Made by a program: the position numbers and the translations under genes
Notes under the pieces: generated by a model
Database searches by the model: none
What the model was told of the DNA's origin: nothing
The model's input: only the letters and a program-made list of their open reading frames with translations
Part shown: piece after piece, positions 9,419 to 17,428 of the stretch
How the letters are laid out: each line of letters opens with the position of its first letter
Numbering within the stretch: the stretch's first letter is position 1
NCBI RefSeq assembly: GCF_010119975.1
Contig: NZ_CP048222.1
Span: 4,110,501 to 4,174,500 of the forward strand
DNA length: 64,000 bases
Direction of reading: 5' to 3'
DNA from: Rhodocytophaga rosea
GTDB lineage: Bacteria; Bacteroidota; Bacteroidia; Cytophagales; 172606-1

Positions 9419-10696
9419 ATGGTAACCCGCCTTTTAGTTATTTTCCTTATACTCGTATTACTTGCTTTTATGGACTGGTATATTATCCAGGCTATGCGGC
9501 AACTCACTGGTAGTTTTTCTTCAGGCTTGCGCAAAGGCGTAACCTTTGTAGCCTGGGCACTTACGATTGGTTCCCTCATTTCAGTACTTATATTTTTGCT
9601 CACGCCAGCTTTCCAGAATACAGTGCTTCGGAGTGTGCTTGGCATTATTATATTCTCCAATCTGATTACCAAGCTTTTCATGACGGTATTTCTGTTTGTA
9701 GATGATATAGTCCGCCTGGGCAAATGGATTGTAAGTTTCTTTACAACAGAAAGTTCCCCTGCCATTCCCAACAACCAGCAACCAACAACAAGTAACCAGA
9801 ATGTAATTCCACGGTCAGAATTTCTGGTGAAAGCTGCTGTAGTAGCCGGAGCTCTTCCTCTGGTAGGTATTGGCTATGGTATTATTCTAGGCGCTCATGA
9901 TTACCGTGTCCGCCGGATTACAGTGAAGTTACCCAACTTGCCCAAATCGTTTGATGGCATCCGCATCGCCCAGATTTCGGATATTCATTCCGGCAGTTTT
10001 TTTAACAAACGGGCAGTGAAAGGTGGGGTAGAAATGATATTAAAAGAAAAAGCAGATGTGATCTTCTTCACTGGCGATCTGGTAAACAATGTAGCTACGG
10101 AAGTAGAAGATTATATTCCGGTATTTGAAAAACTAAAAGCACCTCTCGGCATATATTCTACTCTGGGCAACCATGATTACGGCGATTATGCCAGCTGGCC
10201 CAGTCAGCAGGCGAAACGCCAGAACCTGGAAAACCTCAAACAGGCACATAAACTGCTGGGTTGGGATCTGCTGATGAACGAACACCGGATGCTCAAACAA
10301 GGTGGTGAACAGCTCGCTATTATTGGCATTGAAAATTATGGAGCCAGAGGTAACTTCCCCAAATATGGCAAACTGGCACCAGCCTATACAGGTACACAAG
10401 ATGCGCCGGTAAAATTATTATTATCGCATGATCCCAGTCACTGGGATGCCCAGGTACGTCCAGAATACCCGGATATTGACATTATGTTTGCCGGACATAC
10501 GCATGGGATGCAATTCGGCGTAGAAATTGGAAATATTAAATGGAGTCCGGTTCAATACATGTATGAACAATGGGCTGGTTTGTACCAGAAAGGCAAACAA
10601 TACCTGTATGTGAACAGAGGCTTCGGCTATATTGGCTTTCCAGGCCGTATCGGTATGCCCCCCGAAATCACTATTATGGAACTGAAATCGGTATAA
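9419..10696 (+). CDS. Membrane-anchored metallophosphoesterase
   Basis: 425 residues. The N-terminal 110 residues hold three or four hydrophobic segments, and another hydrophobic stretch lies near residue 140. The catalytic calcineurin-like domain follows with all metal motifs: ISDIHSG (DxH), FTGDLV (GD), LGNHDYGD (GNHD), LLLSHDP and FAGHTHGMQFG (GHTH). Proteins of this layout (YkuE-like) are thought to hydrolyse phosphoesters at the membrane, in some cases lipid phosphates; the substrate here is unknown. ATG at 9419 places a hydrophobic helix at residues 5-25. It is a single-gene unit with hairpins on both sides. Confidence 0.9.
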   Translation: MVTRLLVIFLILVLLAFMDWYIIQAMRQLTGSFSSGLRKGVTFVAWALTIGSLISVLIFLLTPAFQNTVLRSVLGIIIFSNLITKLFMTVFLFVDDIVRLGKWIVSFFTTESSPAIPNNQQPTTSNQNVIPRSEFLVKAAVVAGALPLVGIGYGIILGAHDYRVRRITVKLPNLPKSFDGIRIAQISDIHSGSFFNKRAVKGGVEMILKEKADVIFFTGDLVNNVATEVEDYIPVFEKLKAPLGIYSTLGNHDYGDYASWPSQQAKRQNLENLKQAHKLLGWDLLMNEHRMLKQGGEQLAIIGIENYGARGNFPKYGKLAPAYTGTQDAPVKLLLSHDPSHWDAQVRPEYPDIDIMFAGHTHGMQFGVEIGNIKWSPVQYMYEQWAGLYQKGKQYLYVNRGFGYIGFPGRIGMPPEITIMELKSV

Positions 10697-10797
10697 GTCG
10701 GATTCTTGGTTTAGATATAAGAGGCAACAAGAAAAACCGCCAATATTCTACATTGCTTTGTATCCATGCCATTTTGTAAAGGCTATGTTTAATTACC

Positions 10798-10822
10798 AGC
10801 AGGAGGAAAATTTCTTCCTGCT
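10798..10822 (+). terminator. Probable terminator after the metallophosphoesterase
   Basis: Imperfect 10-bp stem AGCAGGAGGA/TCTTCCTGCT (one mismatch) followed by ATTTTTT. Confidence 0.65.
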
Positions 10823-10882
10823 ATTTTTTGCCCTTCATCATATAAGTAATCTGGGAAAAGAGATAATTATTGCCTGATAACA

Positions 10883-10915
10883 TTGGCGTTATTAGTATAA
10901 TTAATTATACTTTTG
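10883..10915 (+). promoter_or_regulatory. Bacteroidota-type promoter for the dehydrogenase/cytochrome gene
   Basis: TACTTTTG at 10908-10915 is a perfect TANNTTTG box. A TTG at 10883-10885 lies 22 bp upstream. The ATG at 10935 is 19 bp downstream, which fits a short leader. Confidence 0.55.
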
Positions 10916-10934
10916 AGTTTATTTCATTTTATAT

Positions 10935-13900
10935 ATGATCAGGTTCCAATTCTCCACTACCCAAACCAGCTTTTATCTGGCTATACTTGCTGGCACACTT
11001 ACTTTAGCAGGATGCCAGTCGGAAAATGCGAAAGAGCAGCAAAATGAACAGCAGGAAGAAAAAGTTGTTGACAAACGAATTAAACAACTGGAGCCCCAGC
11101 AAACAGCGCAGATGGCAAAAGCTATCGAAGCCACTGTATCTCCTCAATTAGCTGAAGGACTTACCCTCAAGTTGTGGGGCGTAGATTCGCTAGTGGCCGA
11201 TCCGATTGCCATTGATATGGATGATGCCGGACGTTTATTTTACACCAGAACCAACCGGCAGAAAAATTCAGAATTTGATATCAGAGGGCATCAGGATTGG
11301 GAAATTGGATCTATACAATTAACAAACATAGAAGAAAAAAGGGCATTTCTGCGTAAAGTCTTATCTCCAGAAAACAGCAAGAAAAATGAATGGCTGGCCG
11401 ACCTGAATGGTGATGGCTCTCATGACTGGAAAGATATGACGGTAGAAAAGGAGCATGTGTACCGGCTGGAAGATGTTTCCGGAGATGGCATAGCAGATTT
11501 ATCTCAACTGGTAGTAGAGGATTTTAACGATGAAGTAACCGACGTAGCAGAAGGTTTGATGGCCGAAGGTGAAGACTTATACGTAGCTGTCGGACCGGAT
11601 TTATGGCGCATGAAAGATAAAAATGGCGACGGGATAGCTGAGGAGAAAACATCGATTTCACATGGCTATGGTATCCACATTGGGTTCGGGGGCCATGGCA
11701 TGTCTGGGGTCGAGATGGGTCCGGATGGAAAGGTGTACTGGAGTGTAGGCGATATTGGATTTAATGGCAAAGGCTCGGATGGCACCAAATGGGAGTTTCC
11801 CAACAGTGGCGTAATTGTTCGTTCAAACCCCGATGGAAGTGATTTTGAAGTGTTTGCCTCTGGTCTGCGGAACATCCATGAATTTGTATTTGATGAGTAT
11901 GGCAATATGATCAGCCAGGATAACGATGGCGACCACCCTGGAGAAAAGGAACGGCTGGTGTATATTGTGAATGGCTCAGATACTGGCTGGCGCACCAACT
12001 GGCAATTTGGTAAGTACAGAGATCCTGATAACAATACTTATAAAGTCTGGATGGATGAGAATATGTACAAACCCAGGTTTGAAGGCCAGGCAGCATATAT
12101 TACGCCTTGTATCCAGAATTTTGTAAGTGGTCCTACTGGCATGGTGTATAATCCTGGAACTGCCTTAAGTCCGGAATACAAAAACACATTTTTTATTGTA
12201 GAATTCGTAGGAAGTCCGGCCAGGTCAGCCTTGCATTCATTTAAACTAAAACCAAAAGGTGCTACTTTCGAATTGAATGGAACCCAAAAACTAGTAAGTG
12301 GTATATTACCAACCGGTATTGACTTTGGTCCGGATGGAGCTATGTATATCGCCGACTGGATTGAGGGCTGGAATACCAAAGATTACGGACGAATCTGGAA
12401 GCTGGATGTGGCCAAAGGGGCTGACAGTGTGGCCCGTGCCCAGACCAAGGCATTAGTTACAGAAGATCTCTCCAAACGGAATGTAAGTCAGTTGGGCGAA
12501 CTGCTGAAATACCAGGATATGCGGGTACGCCAGAAAGCGCAATTTGAGTTAGCCAAACGAGGCGCAGAAGGAGCCGGAGAGTTTGAGAAAAATATCAAAC
12601 AGACCGAAAACCAGTTAGCCAGAGTGCATGGCATCTGGGGAATGGCACAGTTAGCCCGCAAAGAGGCAAAATATGCACAATCACTGTTACCTTTACTAAA
12701 AGATACTGACCCCGAAATCAGGTCACAGGCTGCGAAATGGTTGGGAGATATCAAATACAAAGAAGCCGGACAAGCCTTGGTTCCTTTACTAAAAGATGAT
12801 TACAGCCGGGCACGTTTTTTTGCAGCAGAAGCCTTAGGAAGAATTGCCTATGAGCCAGCCATCAATCCAATTATTGAAATGTTGCAGGCCAACAACGATG
12901 CCGATGCTTATCTGCGTCATGCCGGAAGTTTAGCTTTGGCCCGTATCGGAAAAGCCGATCCAGTTGTCGCTTTATCCAGCAGTTCTTCCCGTGCTTTGCG
13001 TATTGTGGCTGTAGTAGCCTTGCGCCGTATGCAGCATCCTGGTGTGGCTAACTTCCTCAAAGATCAGGATGAATTCATCGTAACCGAAACTGCCAGAGCC
13101 ATCAACGACGATCTATCTATTAACGATGCCTTACCAGCGTTGGGAGATATTCTGGCCACTACAAAATTTAAAAATGAAGCCTTGATCCGCCGGGCTATTA
13201 ATGCCAACCTGGAAGTAGGAACAGAGAAAGCCTTGCAAAACCTGATTGATTATGCCAATAAAGAAGGAAATCCGGTAGCGATGCGGGCAGAAGCCATCGA
13301 TGCGCTCAGCACCTGGGCTAAACCTTCGGTACTGGACCGGGTAGATGGACGATACAGAGGCGAAGTTTCCAGAGATGCTGCTCAGGTGAGAAGCAAATCA
13401 GCAGAAGCCCTTATTGCTTTAGCCAGTAACAAAGAAGCACCTGTACGCTTGAGTAGTGCAAAAGCCATCGGTAAACTCAATATAAGCCAGGGAGCAGCCA
13501 CTTTAATGGCGAGATTAAAAACAGACGCAAAACCGGAGGTAAAGATAGAAGCACTGAAAGCACTGGCAGCCATGGAAGATAATCAGATTGGCCAGGCCAT
13601 TGAACAAGCCATTTCAGATAAAGATAAAAGTGTCAGGGTAGCCGGTTTGGATCTATTAGGCAAACTGGATATTTCCAAAGACCTGATGGTTTCCTTGCTT
13701 TCAAATGTAATTGATACTAAAACTACGGAAGAAAAACAGGCGGCATTGGTTACACTTGGTAAACTACCTGTAGCTCAGACAAAACCTGTACTCGATGGCT
13801 TACTAACCAAGATGGAAGCCGGAAAAGTGCCTGCTGAAATCCAGCTGGAGTTCTCCGAAGCCATTGATAGCAGCAAATCACCTGAACTGATCAACCGCTA

Positions 13901-14387
13901 CAAAGAGATTATGGCTAAATCATCGCCTAATGCTGAACTAGCTTCTTATCAGGGAAGCCTGCTGGGCGGAGATGCCAAACGGGGAGAAAGAATATTCTAC
14001 AGCCACCAGACGGCCCAATGTATCCGCTGCCATTCTTATGATGATATGGGAGGAAACGCTGGCCCACGACTAAATGGCGTAGCCAAACGACTGGCCCGTC
14101 CGCAGATACTGGAAGCACTGATTAATCCCAGCGCACGGCTGGCACCAGGTTTTGGGTTGGTCATGCTGGAACTGAAAGGTGGCAAGAATGTAAGTGGTAT
14201 TCTGCAGGAAGAAAAGGCCAACAGCCTCGTTGTAAAAGTAGGTAACCAGCCGGATACCACTATAATAAAGGCTAATATTACCAAACGGACCAATGCGCCT
14301 TCCAGCATGCCCGACATGAAACAACTCCTCACCAAACGGGAAATCCGGGATCTGGTCAGCTTCCTGTCTACTTTGAAAGAAGATTGA
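10935..14387 (+). CDS. Lipoprotein: sorbosone-dehydrogenase-like propeller, HEAT repeats, cytochrome c domain
   Basis: 1150 residues. A signal peptide ends in lipobox LAGC (near residues 24-27). Residues about 50-490 form a PQQ-dependent glucose/sorbosone dehydrogenase-like beta-propeller (GVEMGPDGKVYWSVGDIGF, PTGIDFGPDGAMYIADW). Residues about 500-1000 are HEAT-like repeats (DPEIRSQAAKWLGDIKYKEA). The C-terminal 130 residues are a c-type cytochrome domain with heme site CIRCH and one candidate distal Met. This architecture is known from large membrane-bound dehydrogenase families of Planctomycetes and Bacteroidota and is usually linked to periplasmic sugar or polyol oxidation. The real substrate is unknown. 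It has its own promoter and terminator, and no permease or glycoside hydrolase lies nearby. Confidence 0.85.
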   Translation: MIRFQFSTTQTSFYLAILAGTLTLAGCQSENAKEQQNEQQEEKVVDKRIKQLEPQQTAQMAKAIEATVSPQLAEGLTLKLWGVDSLVADPIAIDMDDAGRLFYTRTNRQKNSEFDIRGHQDWEIGSIQLTNIEEKRAFLRKVLSPENSKKNEWLADLNGDGSHDWKDMTVEKEHVYRLEDVSGDGIADLSQLVVEDFNDEVTDVAEGLMAEGEDLYVAVGPDLWRMKDKNGDGIAEEKTSISHGYGIHIGFGGHGMSGVEMGPDGKVYWSVGDIGFNGKGSDGTKWEFPNSGVIVRSNPDGSDFEVFASGLRNIHEFVFDEYGNMISQDNDGDHPGEKERLVYIVNGSDTGWRTNWQFGKYRDPDNNTYKVWMDENMYKPRFEGQAAYITPCIQNFVSGPTGMVYNPGTALSPEYKNTFFIVEFVGSPARSALHSFKLKPKGATFELNGTQKLVSGILPTGIDFGPDGAMYIADWIEGWNTKDYGRIWKLDVAKGADSVARAQTKALVTEDLSKRNVSQLGELLKYQDMRVRQKAQFELAKRGAEGAGEFEKNIKQTENQLARVHGIWGMAQLARKEAKYAQSLLPLLKDTDPEIRSQAAKWLGDIKYKEAGQALVPLLKDDYSRARFFAAEALGRIAYEPAINPIIEMLQANNDADAYLRHAGSLALARIGKADPVVALSSSSSRALRIVAVVALRRMQHPGVANFLKDQDEFIVTETARAINDDLSINDALPALGDILATTKFKNEALIRRAINANLEVGTEKALQNLIDYANKEGNPVAMRAEAIDALSTWAKPSVLDRVDGRYRGEVSRDAAQVRSKSAEALIALASNKEAPVRLSSAKAIGKLNISQGAATLMARLKTDAKPEVKIEALKALAAMEDNQIGQAIEQAISDKDKSVRVAGLDLLGKLDISKDLMVSLLSNVIDTKTTEEKQAALVTLGKLPVAQTKPVLDGLLTKMEAGKVPAEIQLEFSEAIDSSKSPELINRYKEIMAKSSPNAELASYQGSLLGGDAKRGERIFYSHQTAQCIRCHSYDDMGGNAGPRLNGVAKRLARPQILEALINPSARLAPGFGLVMLELKGGKNVSGILQEEKANSLVVKVGNQPDTTIIKANITKRTNAPSSMPDMKQLLTKREIRDLVSFLSTLKED

Positions 14388-14408
14388 TTTAGGCAAATAT
14401 AAATTTTG

Positions 14409-14444
14409 CAACAGGCTATTTATTGTAAGATAAGTAGCCTGTTG
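14409..14444 (+). terminator. Hairpin terminator after the dehydrogenase/cytochrome gene
   Basis: Perfect 10-bp stem CAACAGGCTA/TAGCCTGTTG (14409-14418 with 14435-14444) with a 16-nt loop. It sits directly before an ATG at 14446, which argues that the next gene starts further downstream. Confidence 0.6.
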
Positions 14445-14523
14445 TATGTTAACCGGTGTAAGAATTAGAGATATACTTCTAGGTGAGCGATGGTTGAATA
14501 AGCAGGAGCAATTTGAAAGAGAA

Positions 14524-14964
14524 ATGAATCTGATAGCCAAGTATCAGATCAAAAATAAAATTATTAATGAGTTGCTTAATCATGTCTTTACTTCCGAAGT
14601 CTCTTACTCAAATGGTATTTCGAAAAAATCAAAAAAGCCTAATAAGGAGTATTTATTGGGGATTTATGAGGTACGAGGACAGATAGAAGAAGACAGGAAT
14701 GACGATTCTTTTGTAATAGGATATGATGAGTTATTGCCTGACCTTAGGAAAACCTTGTATGAATACATTGACGTTACTCATGTTACATCAGAAAAAGGCA
14801 GTTACGTTATTTTCACAGACTATGAAAAAACTGATTTTATTGGTATTCTCAAAACTAACAGAACACTTGCAGAAGTCAGAGCTGTAACCAAATACAATAA
14901 AGAGCAACATAATCTCAAGGATGCCGAAGTTGTTTTTATAAACGGAAGATTAAAAGAACAATAA
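14524..14964 (+). CDS. Hypothetical protein
   Basis: I do not recognise this 146-residue protein. It is charged and soluble-looking, with an N-terminal helix (MNLIAKYQIKNKIINELLNH) and alternating beta-type segments (EYLLGIYEVRGQIE, SFVIGYDELL, YVIFTDY). There is no signal peptide. An ATG at 14446 would add 26 residues but lies against the terminator hairpin; the ATG at 14524 follows a purine-rich GAAAGAGAA and is preferred. It lies immediately upstream of an insertion element on the opposite strand. Its codon use resembles its neighbours, so it is probably a real, poorly characterised lineage gene. Confidence 0.55.
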   Translation: MNLIAKYQIKNKIINELLNHVFTSEVSYSNGISKKSKKPNKEYLLGIYEVRGQIEEDRNDDSFVIGYDELLPDLRKTLYEYIDVTHVTSEKGSYVIFTDYEKTDFIGILKTNRTLAEVRAVTKYNKEQHNLKDAEVVFINGRLKEQ

Positions 14965-14980
14965 CAGCTACTAACATATA

Positions 14981-15017
14981 AGGGTTCATGGGGTGGTCTT
15001 AACCCACCATGAACCCT
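14981..15017. repeat. Inverted repeat abutting the IS element
   Basis: AGGGTTCATGG (14981-14991) pairs perfectly with CCATGAACCCT (15007-15017) around a 15-nt GC-richer centre. It may be a terminator for the preceding gene or a palindromic insertion target. The GAAC at 15011-15014 touches the proposed IS end. Confidence 0.6.
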
Positions 15018-15253
15018 GTGTTGCACGAAACCGGGTGGTTTAACCTGCCCTTATTTATGGGGAATCAATCAATAGAGAAGAAGCTTCTGGGTGAAGCGGT
15101 AGTACACTAAAAGAAGATAGTGTAAAAAAAGGAAGAGAAAAGATCTCACTATTTGTAAACTGAGCAGCCGTGTTGGCTCCAAGTAAGGTGACTATATTCC
15201 AACATGGGCAATAACTTTCCCGGCCAATTTTTTGAGTGGCTTTTTTATTCTAC

Positions 15254-16426
15254 TCAGGCAGTTTTCAAGTGTAAAGCTATCGATAGCAGGTAAGCCCTAT
15301 CAGGTGGGGAACGGGCTGCTTCAAAGCGCAAGATTTCTCTCATGCGGCCTTTGCTGCAGCAAGGACACAGGTCTATATCATAGCCTAAGCGTTCTTTGCA
15401 GATGCTTTTCCAGTCCGACACTCTTTTTTCCGGCGTAGCTACTCTCAAATCTTGTCTGGCCAGTGCTAAATCATGGGCTTTTGCTTTGGAAGACAAAATG
15501 CCATAGTGGCGGATGCGGACAAACTTTGGTGGCAGAATGTGCAGGCTGAAACGCCTGATGAACTCAGTAGCCTCCAAACTCATGGTTTTCTTTGCTGCTT
15601 CTTGCCGGTAATCTTTGTAAGCGAAGCTCACCTTGCCATCCTCTATACTTTGGAGGCGGTGATTGGAGATAGCTACTTTGTGGGTGTAACGTCCCAGATA
15701 TTCAATCACCTGAGCAGGACCTAAGAAAGGCCTTTTACAGTATACCACCCAGTCTTTGGCAAATAACTCTTTCCATAGCCCATTATCCACCTGTGCTTTA
15801 TTAGCAGAAAGAAAGCTTCTCAGTAGTGAGACATAGCGAGCACGGAACACTTTACTGAGTGCTTTGACCGGGAAAAGATATTTACCTGTACTTCTGGCCT
15901 TTTTCCAGTGGCCACTCCCAGAGATCCCTCCACCCGGCACAATACAATGCAGATGTGGATGCAGTGAGAGGTTCTGTCCCCAGGTGTGCAGAATGGAGAT
16001 CATACCTGTTTTAGCACCCAGATGCTTGGGATTATTGGCAAAGCTGTTGATCGTAGACCAGGCTGTCTTGAAGAGCAAAGCATAGAGTTCTTGGGGATAC
16101 TGCAGGCACAATAGATTAAGGGAGTGGGGCAAGGTGAAGACCACATGAAAGTAGCTGACCGGTAACAGGTCTGCCTCCCTTTGCATAATCCACTTTTCAC
16201 GATTGGTAGTCTGACACTTAGGGCAGTGTCTGTTGCGGCAGCTGTTGTAGCTAATACGCAGGTAGCCACAACTATCACAGGCATCTATATGGCCGCCTAG
16301 TCTGGCAGTACGGCAATGCTCAATCGCCTTTAGGGTGGAGAACTTGTGAGCAGAGACTGCATGCGTGGCCATAAACTCATGTAAGTGAGCCGACAGTATA
16401 TGGGCTAACTCTAGGGCAGGCTTCAT
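15254..16426 (-). CDS. IS91-family transposase (HUH/Y2 rolling-circle nuclease)
   Basis: 390 residues, intact. The N-terminal zinc finger has cysteines at 50, 53, 63, 68 and 71 (CDSCGYLR and CRNRHCPKC). The HUH metal motif is HPHLHC at residues 156-161. Two candidate nucleophilic tyrosines three residues apart lie in YLGRYTH at 243 and 247, the Y2 arrangement of IS91. A second Cys pair (CPCC) is near the C-terminus. The protein would nick one strand at oriIS and join it to the target through phosphotyrosine. The ATG overlaps the recombinase stop as ATGA, so the two are translationally coupled. Confidence 0.95.
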   Translation of the reverse strand: MKPALELAHILSAHLHEFMATHAVSAHKFSTLKAIEHCRTARLGGHIDACDSCGYLRISYNSCRNRHCPKCQTTNREKWIMQREADLLPVSYFHVVFTLPHSLNLLCLQYPQELYALLFKTAWSTINSFANNPKHLGAKTGMISILHTWGQNLSLHPHLHCIVPGGGISGSGHWKKARSTGKYLFPVKALSKVFRARYVSLLRSFLSANKAQVDNGLWKELFAKDWVVYCKRPFLGPAQVIEYLGRYTHKVAISNHRLQSIEDGKVSFAYKDYRQEAAKKTMSLEATEFIRRFSLHILPPKFVRIRHYGILSSKAKAHDLALARQDLRVATPEKRVSDWKSICKERLGYDIDLCPCCSKGRMREILRFEAARSPPDRAYLLSIALHLKTA

Positions 16427-17361
16427 GCCTCCTTTGTATAGAGGGTATCTAGAGGAGAGAAAGGAGCTTTTCTGCCAAGTCCTGCCATGTGCAGATATAC
16501 AAGGGTAGTTTCCAGGAAGCTATGGCCTAAAAGTTCTTTGATGGAGACAATATCCAATCCATCTTCTAGCAGATGGGTGGCATAGGAATGGCGCAGGGTA
16601 TGTACACAGATGCCTTTCTTTTTGATGCCCGCTTTACTAACTGCATCCTGCATGAGCCATTGCACGCCTTTGCGGCTGAGCTGCGAGCCATATTCCTTGC
16701 CATTGAAGAGGTAGTAGTGGGGTTTGCAGGCAGACAGGTAGGAGAGCAGTCCTCTTTTCATCAGCTGGGAGAGGGGTACATAGCGGTCTTTTCTTCCTTT
16801 GCTTTGGCGAATGTGGATCTGCATGCGGTCAAAATCTAAATCTGAGATCTCAAGCCGGCATACTTCCTGCATGCGAAGGCCTGCTGAATAGATTAAGGCC
16901 AGCAGCACCCGGTGCTTTAACAGACGGGGTGCTTTGAGCAGAGCTTTGACTTCCTGCTTACTGAGGACCGCTGGCAGTTTGTGTACTTTAGGGATGGAAG
17001 GTAGGCGGATAGCCCGGTCATCTCTGCCGGTAAGCCGGTAGAGCAGGCGTAGGCCATAGACAGCATGTTTGAAAGAGCTTTTAGAAGGCTTGTTCGTTTT
17101 CTTCTGCAGCATCCACAGGTAATCTCTGACCTGATCTTCGTCTAGTTCGGTAGGCAACTGATTGTAGTAGAGAGCAATCTGAGCCATGTGGCGGGAGTAG
17201 TTTTTTAACGTGCTCAGACTTCTGCCAGACAGGGAGATATCCCTTTCCAGCTTGTTGTAAAGGAGAGAAAATCCGCTTACCTTCAGGCAAGCCTGTTGGA
17301 TAAAAGTAGGGTGGGTGTTAGTGTTTGGTGTTGACATAGTGGTAAGAGTTTGGTGAAACAT
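16423..17361 (-). CDS. Tyrosine recombinase encoded by the IS91-like element
   Basis: About 312 residues from the chosen ATG (complement of 17359-17361); a later ATG at 17337 is also possible, and a TTG lies further upstream. The N-terminal SAM-like core-binding domain covers residues about 15-105. The catalytic domain follows with Arg in AGLRMQEVCRLE, Lys in SKGRKDR, HTLRHSYATHLL, the second His in LLGHSFLETT and the nucleophile Tyr in TLVYLH. All XerC/D-type catalytic residues are present. It is co-transcribed with the HUH transposase. Similar tyrosine-recombinase companions are known in some IS91-like elements. Its role, perhaps resolution of circles or dimers, is inference. Confidence 0.9.
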   Translation of the reverse strand: MFHQTLTTMSTPNTNTHPTFIQQACLKVSGFSLLYNKLERDISLSGRSLSTLKNYSRHMAQIALYYNQLPTELDEDQVRDYLWMLQKKTNKPSKSSFKHAVYGLRLLYRLTGRDDRAIRLPSIPKVHKLPAVLSKQEVKALLKAPRLLKHRVLLALIYSAGLRMQEVCRLEISDLDFDRMQIHIRQSKGRKDRYVPLSQLMKRGLLSYLSACKPHYYLFNGKEYGSQLSRKGVQWLMQDAVSKAGIKKKGICVHTLRHSYATHLLEDGLDIVSIKELLGHSFLETTLVYLHMAGLGRKAPFSPLDTLYTKEA

Positions 17362-17428
17362 ACTCCTATAACTATTCCCACCTACCAACAGGCTACCGTA
17401 GGTTTAGTGCAACACTAGAAACTACTCT

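Larger units (their letters stand above)
15015..17416 (-). mobile_element. IS91-like insertion element with HUH transposase and tyrosine recombinase
   Basis: A unit of about 2.4 kb holding a two-gene operon on the minus strand. The ends share an imperfect inverted repeat: 15017-15032 (TGTGTTGCACGAAACC) and the complement of 17401-17416 (AGTGTTGCACTAAACC), 14 of 16 identical. No target-site duplication is seen. IS91-family elements move by a rolling-circle-like process, make no duplication and insert beside GAAC/CAAG-type tetranucleotides. GAAC lies at 15011-15014, at the end downstream of the transposase gene, where oriIS is expected. The 15033-15253 stretch is non-coding and holds small inverted repeats that may belong to the origin. 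Exact ends are inferred; both genes are intact, so the copy may be active. Confidence 0.75.

Noticed and set aside
15033-15253. Possible small gene in the IS non-coding end
   Set aside because: No frame with a start and codon bias; the inverted repeats fit an origin region better.
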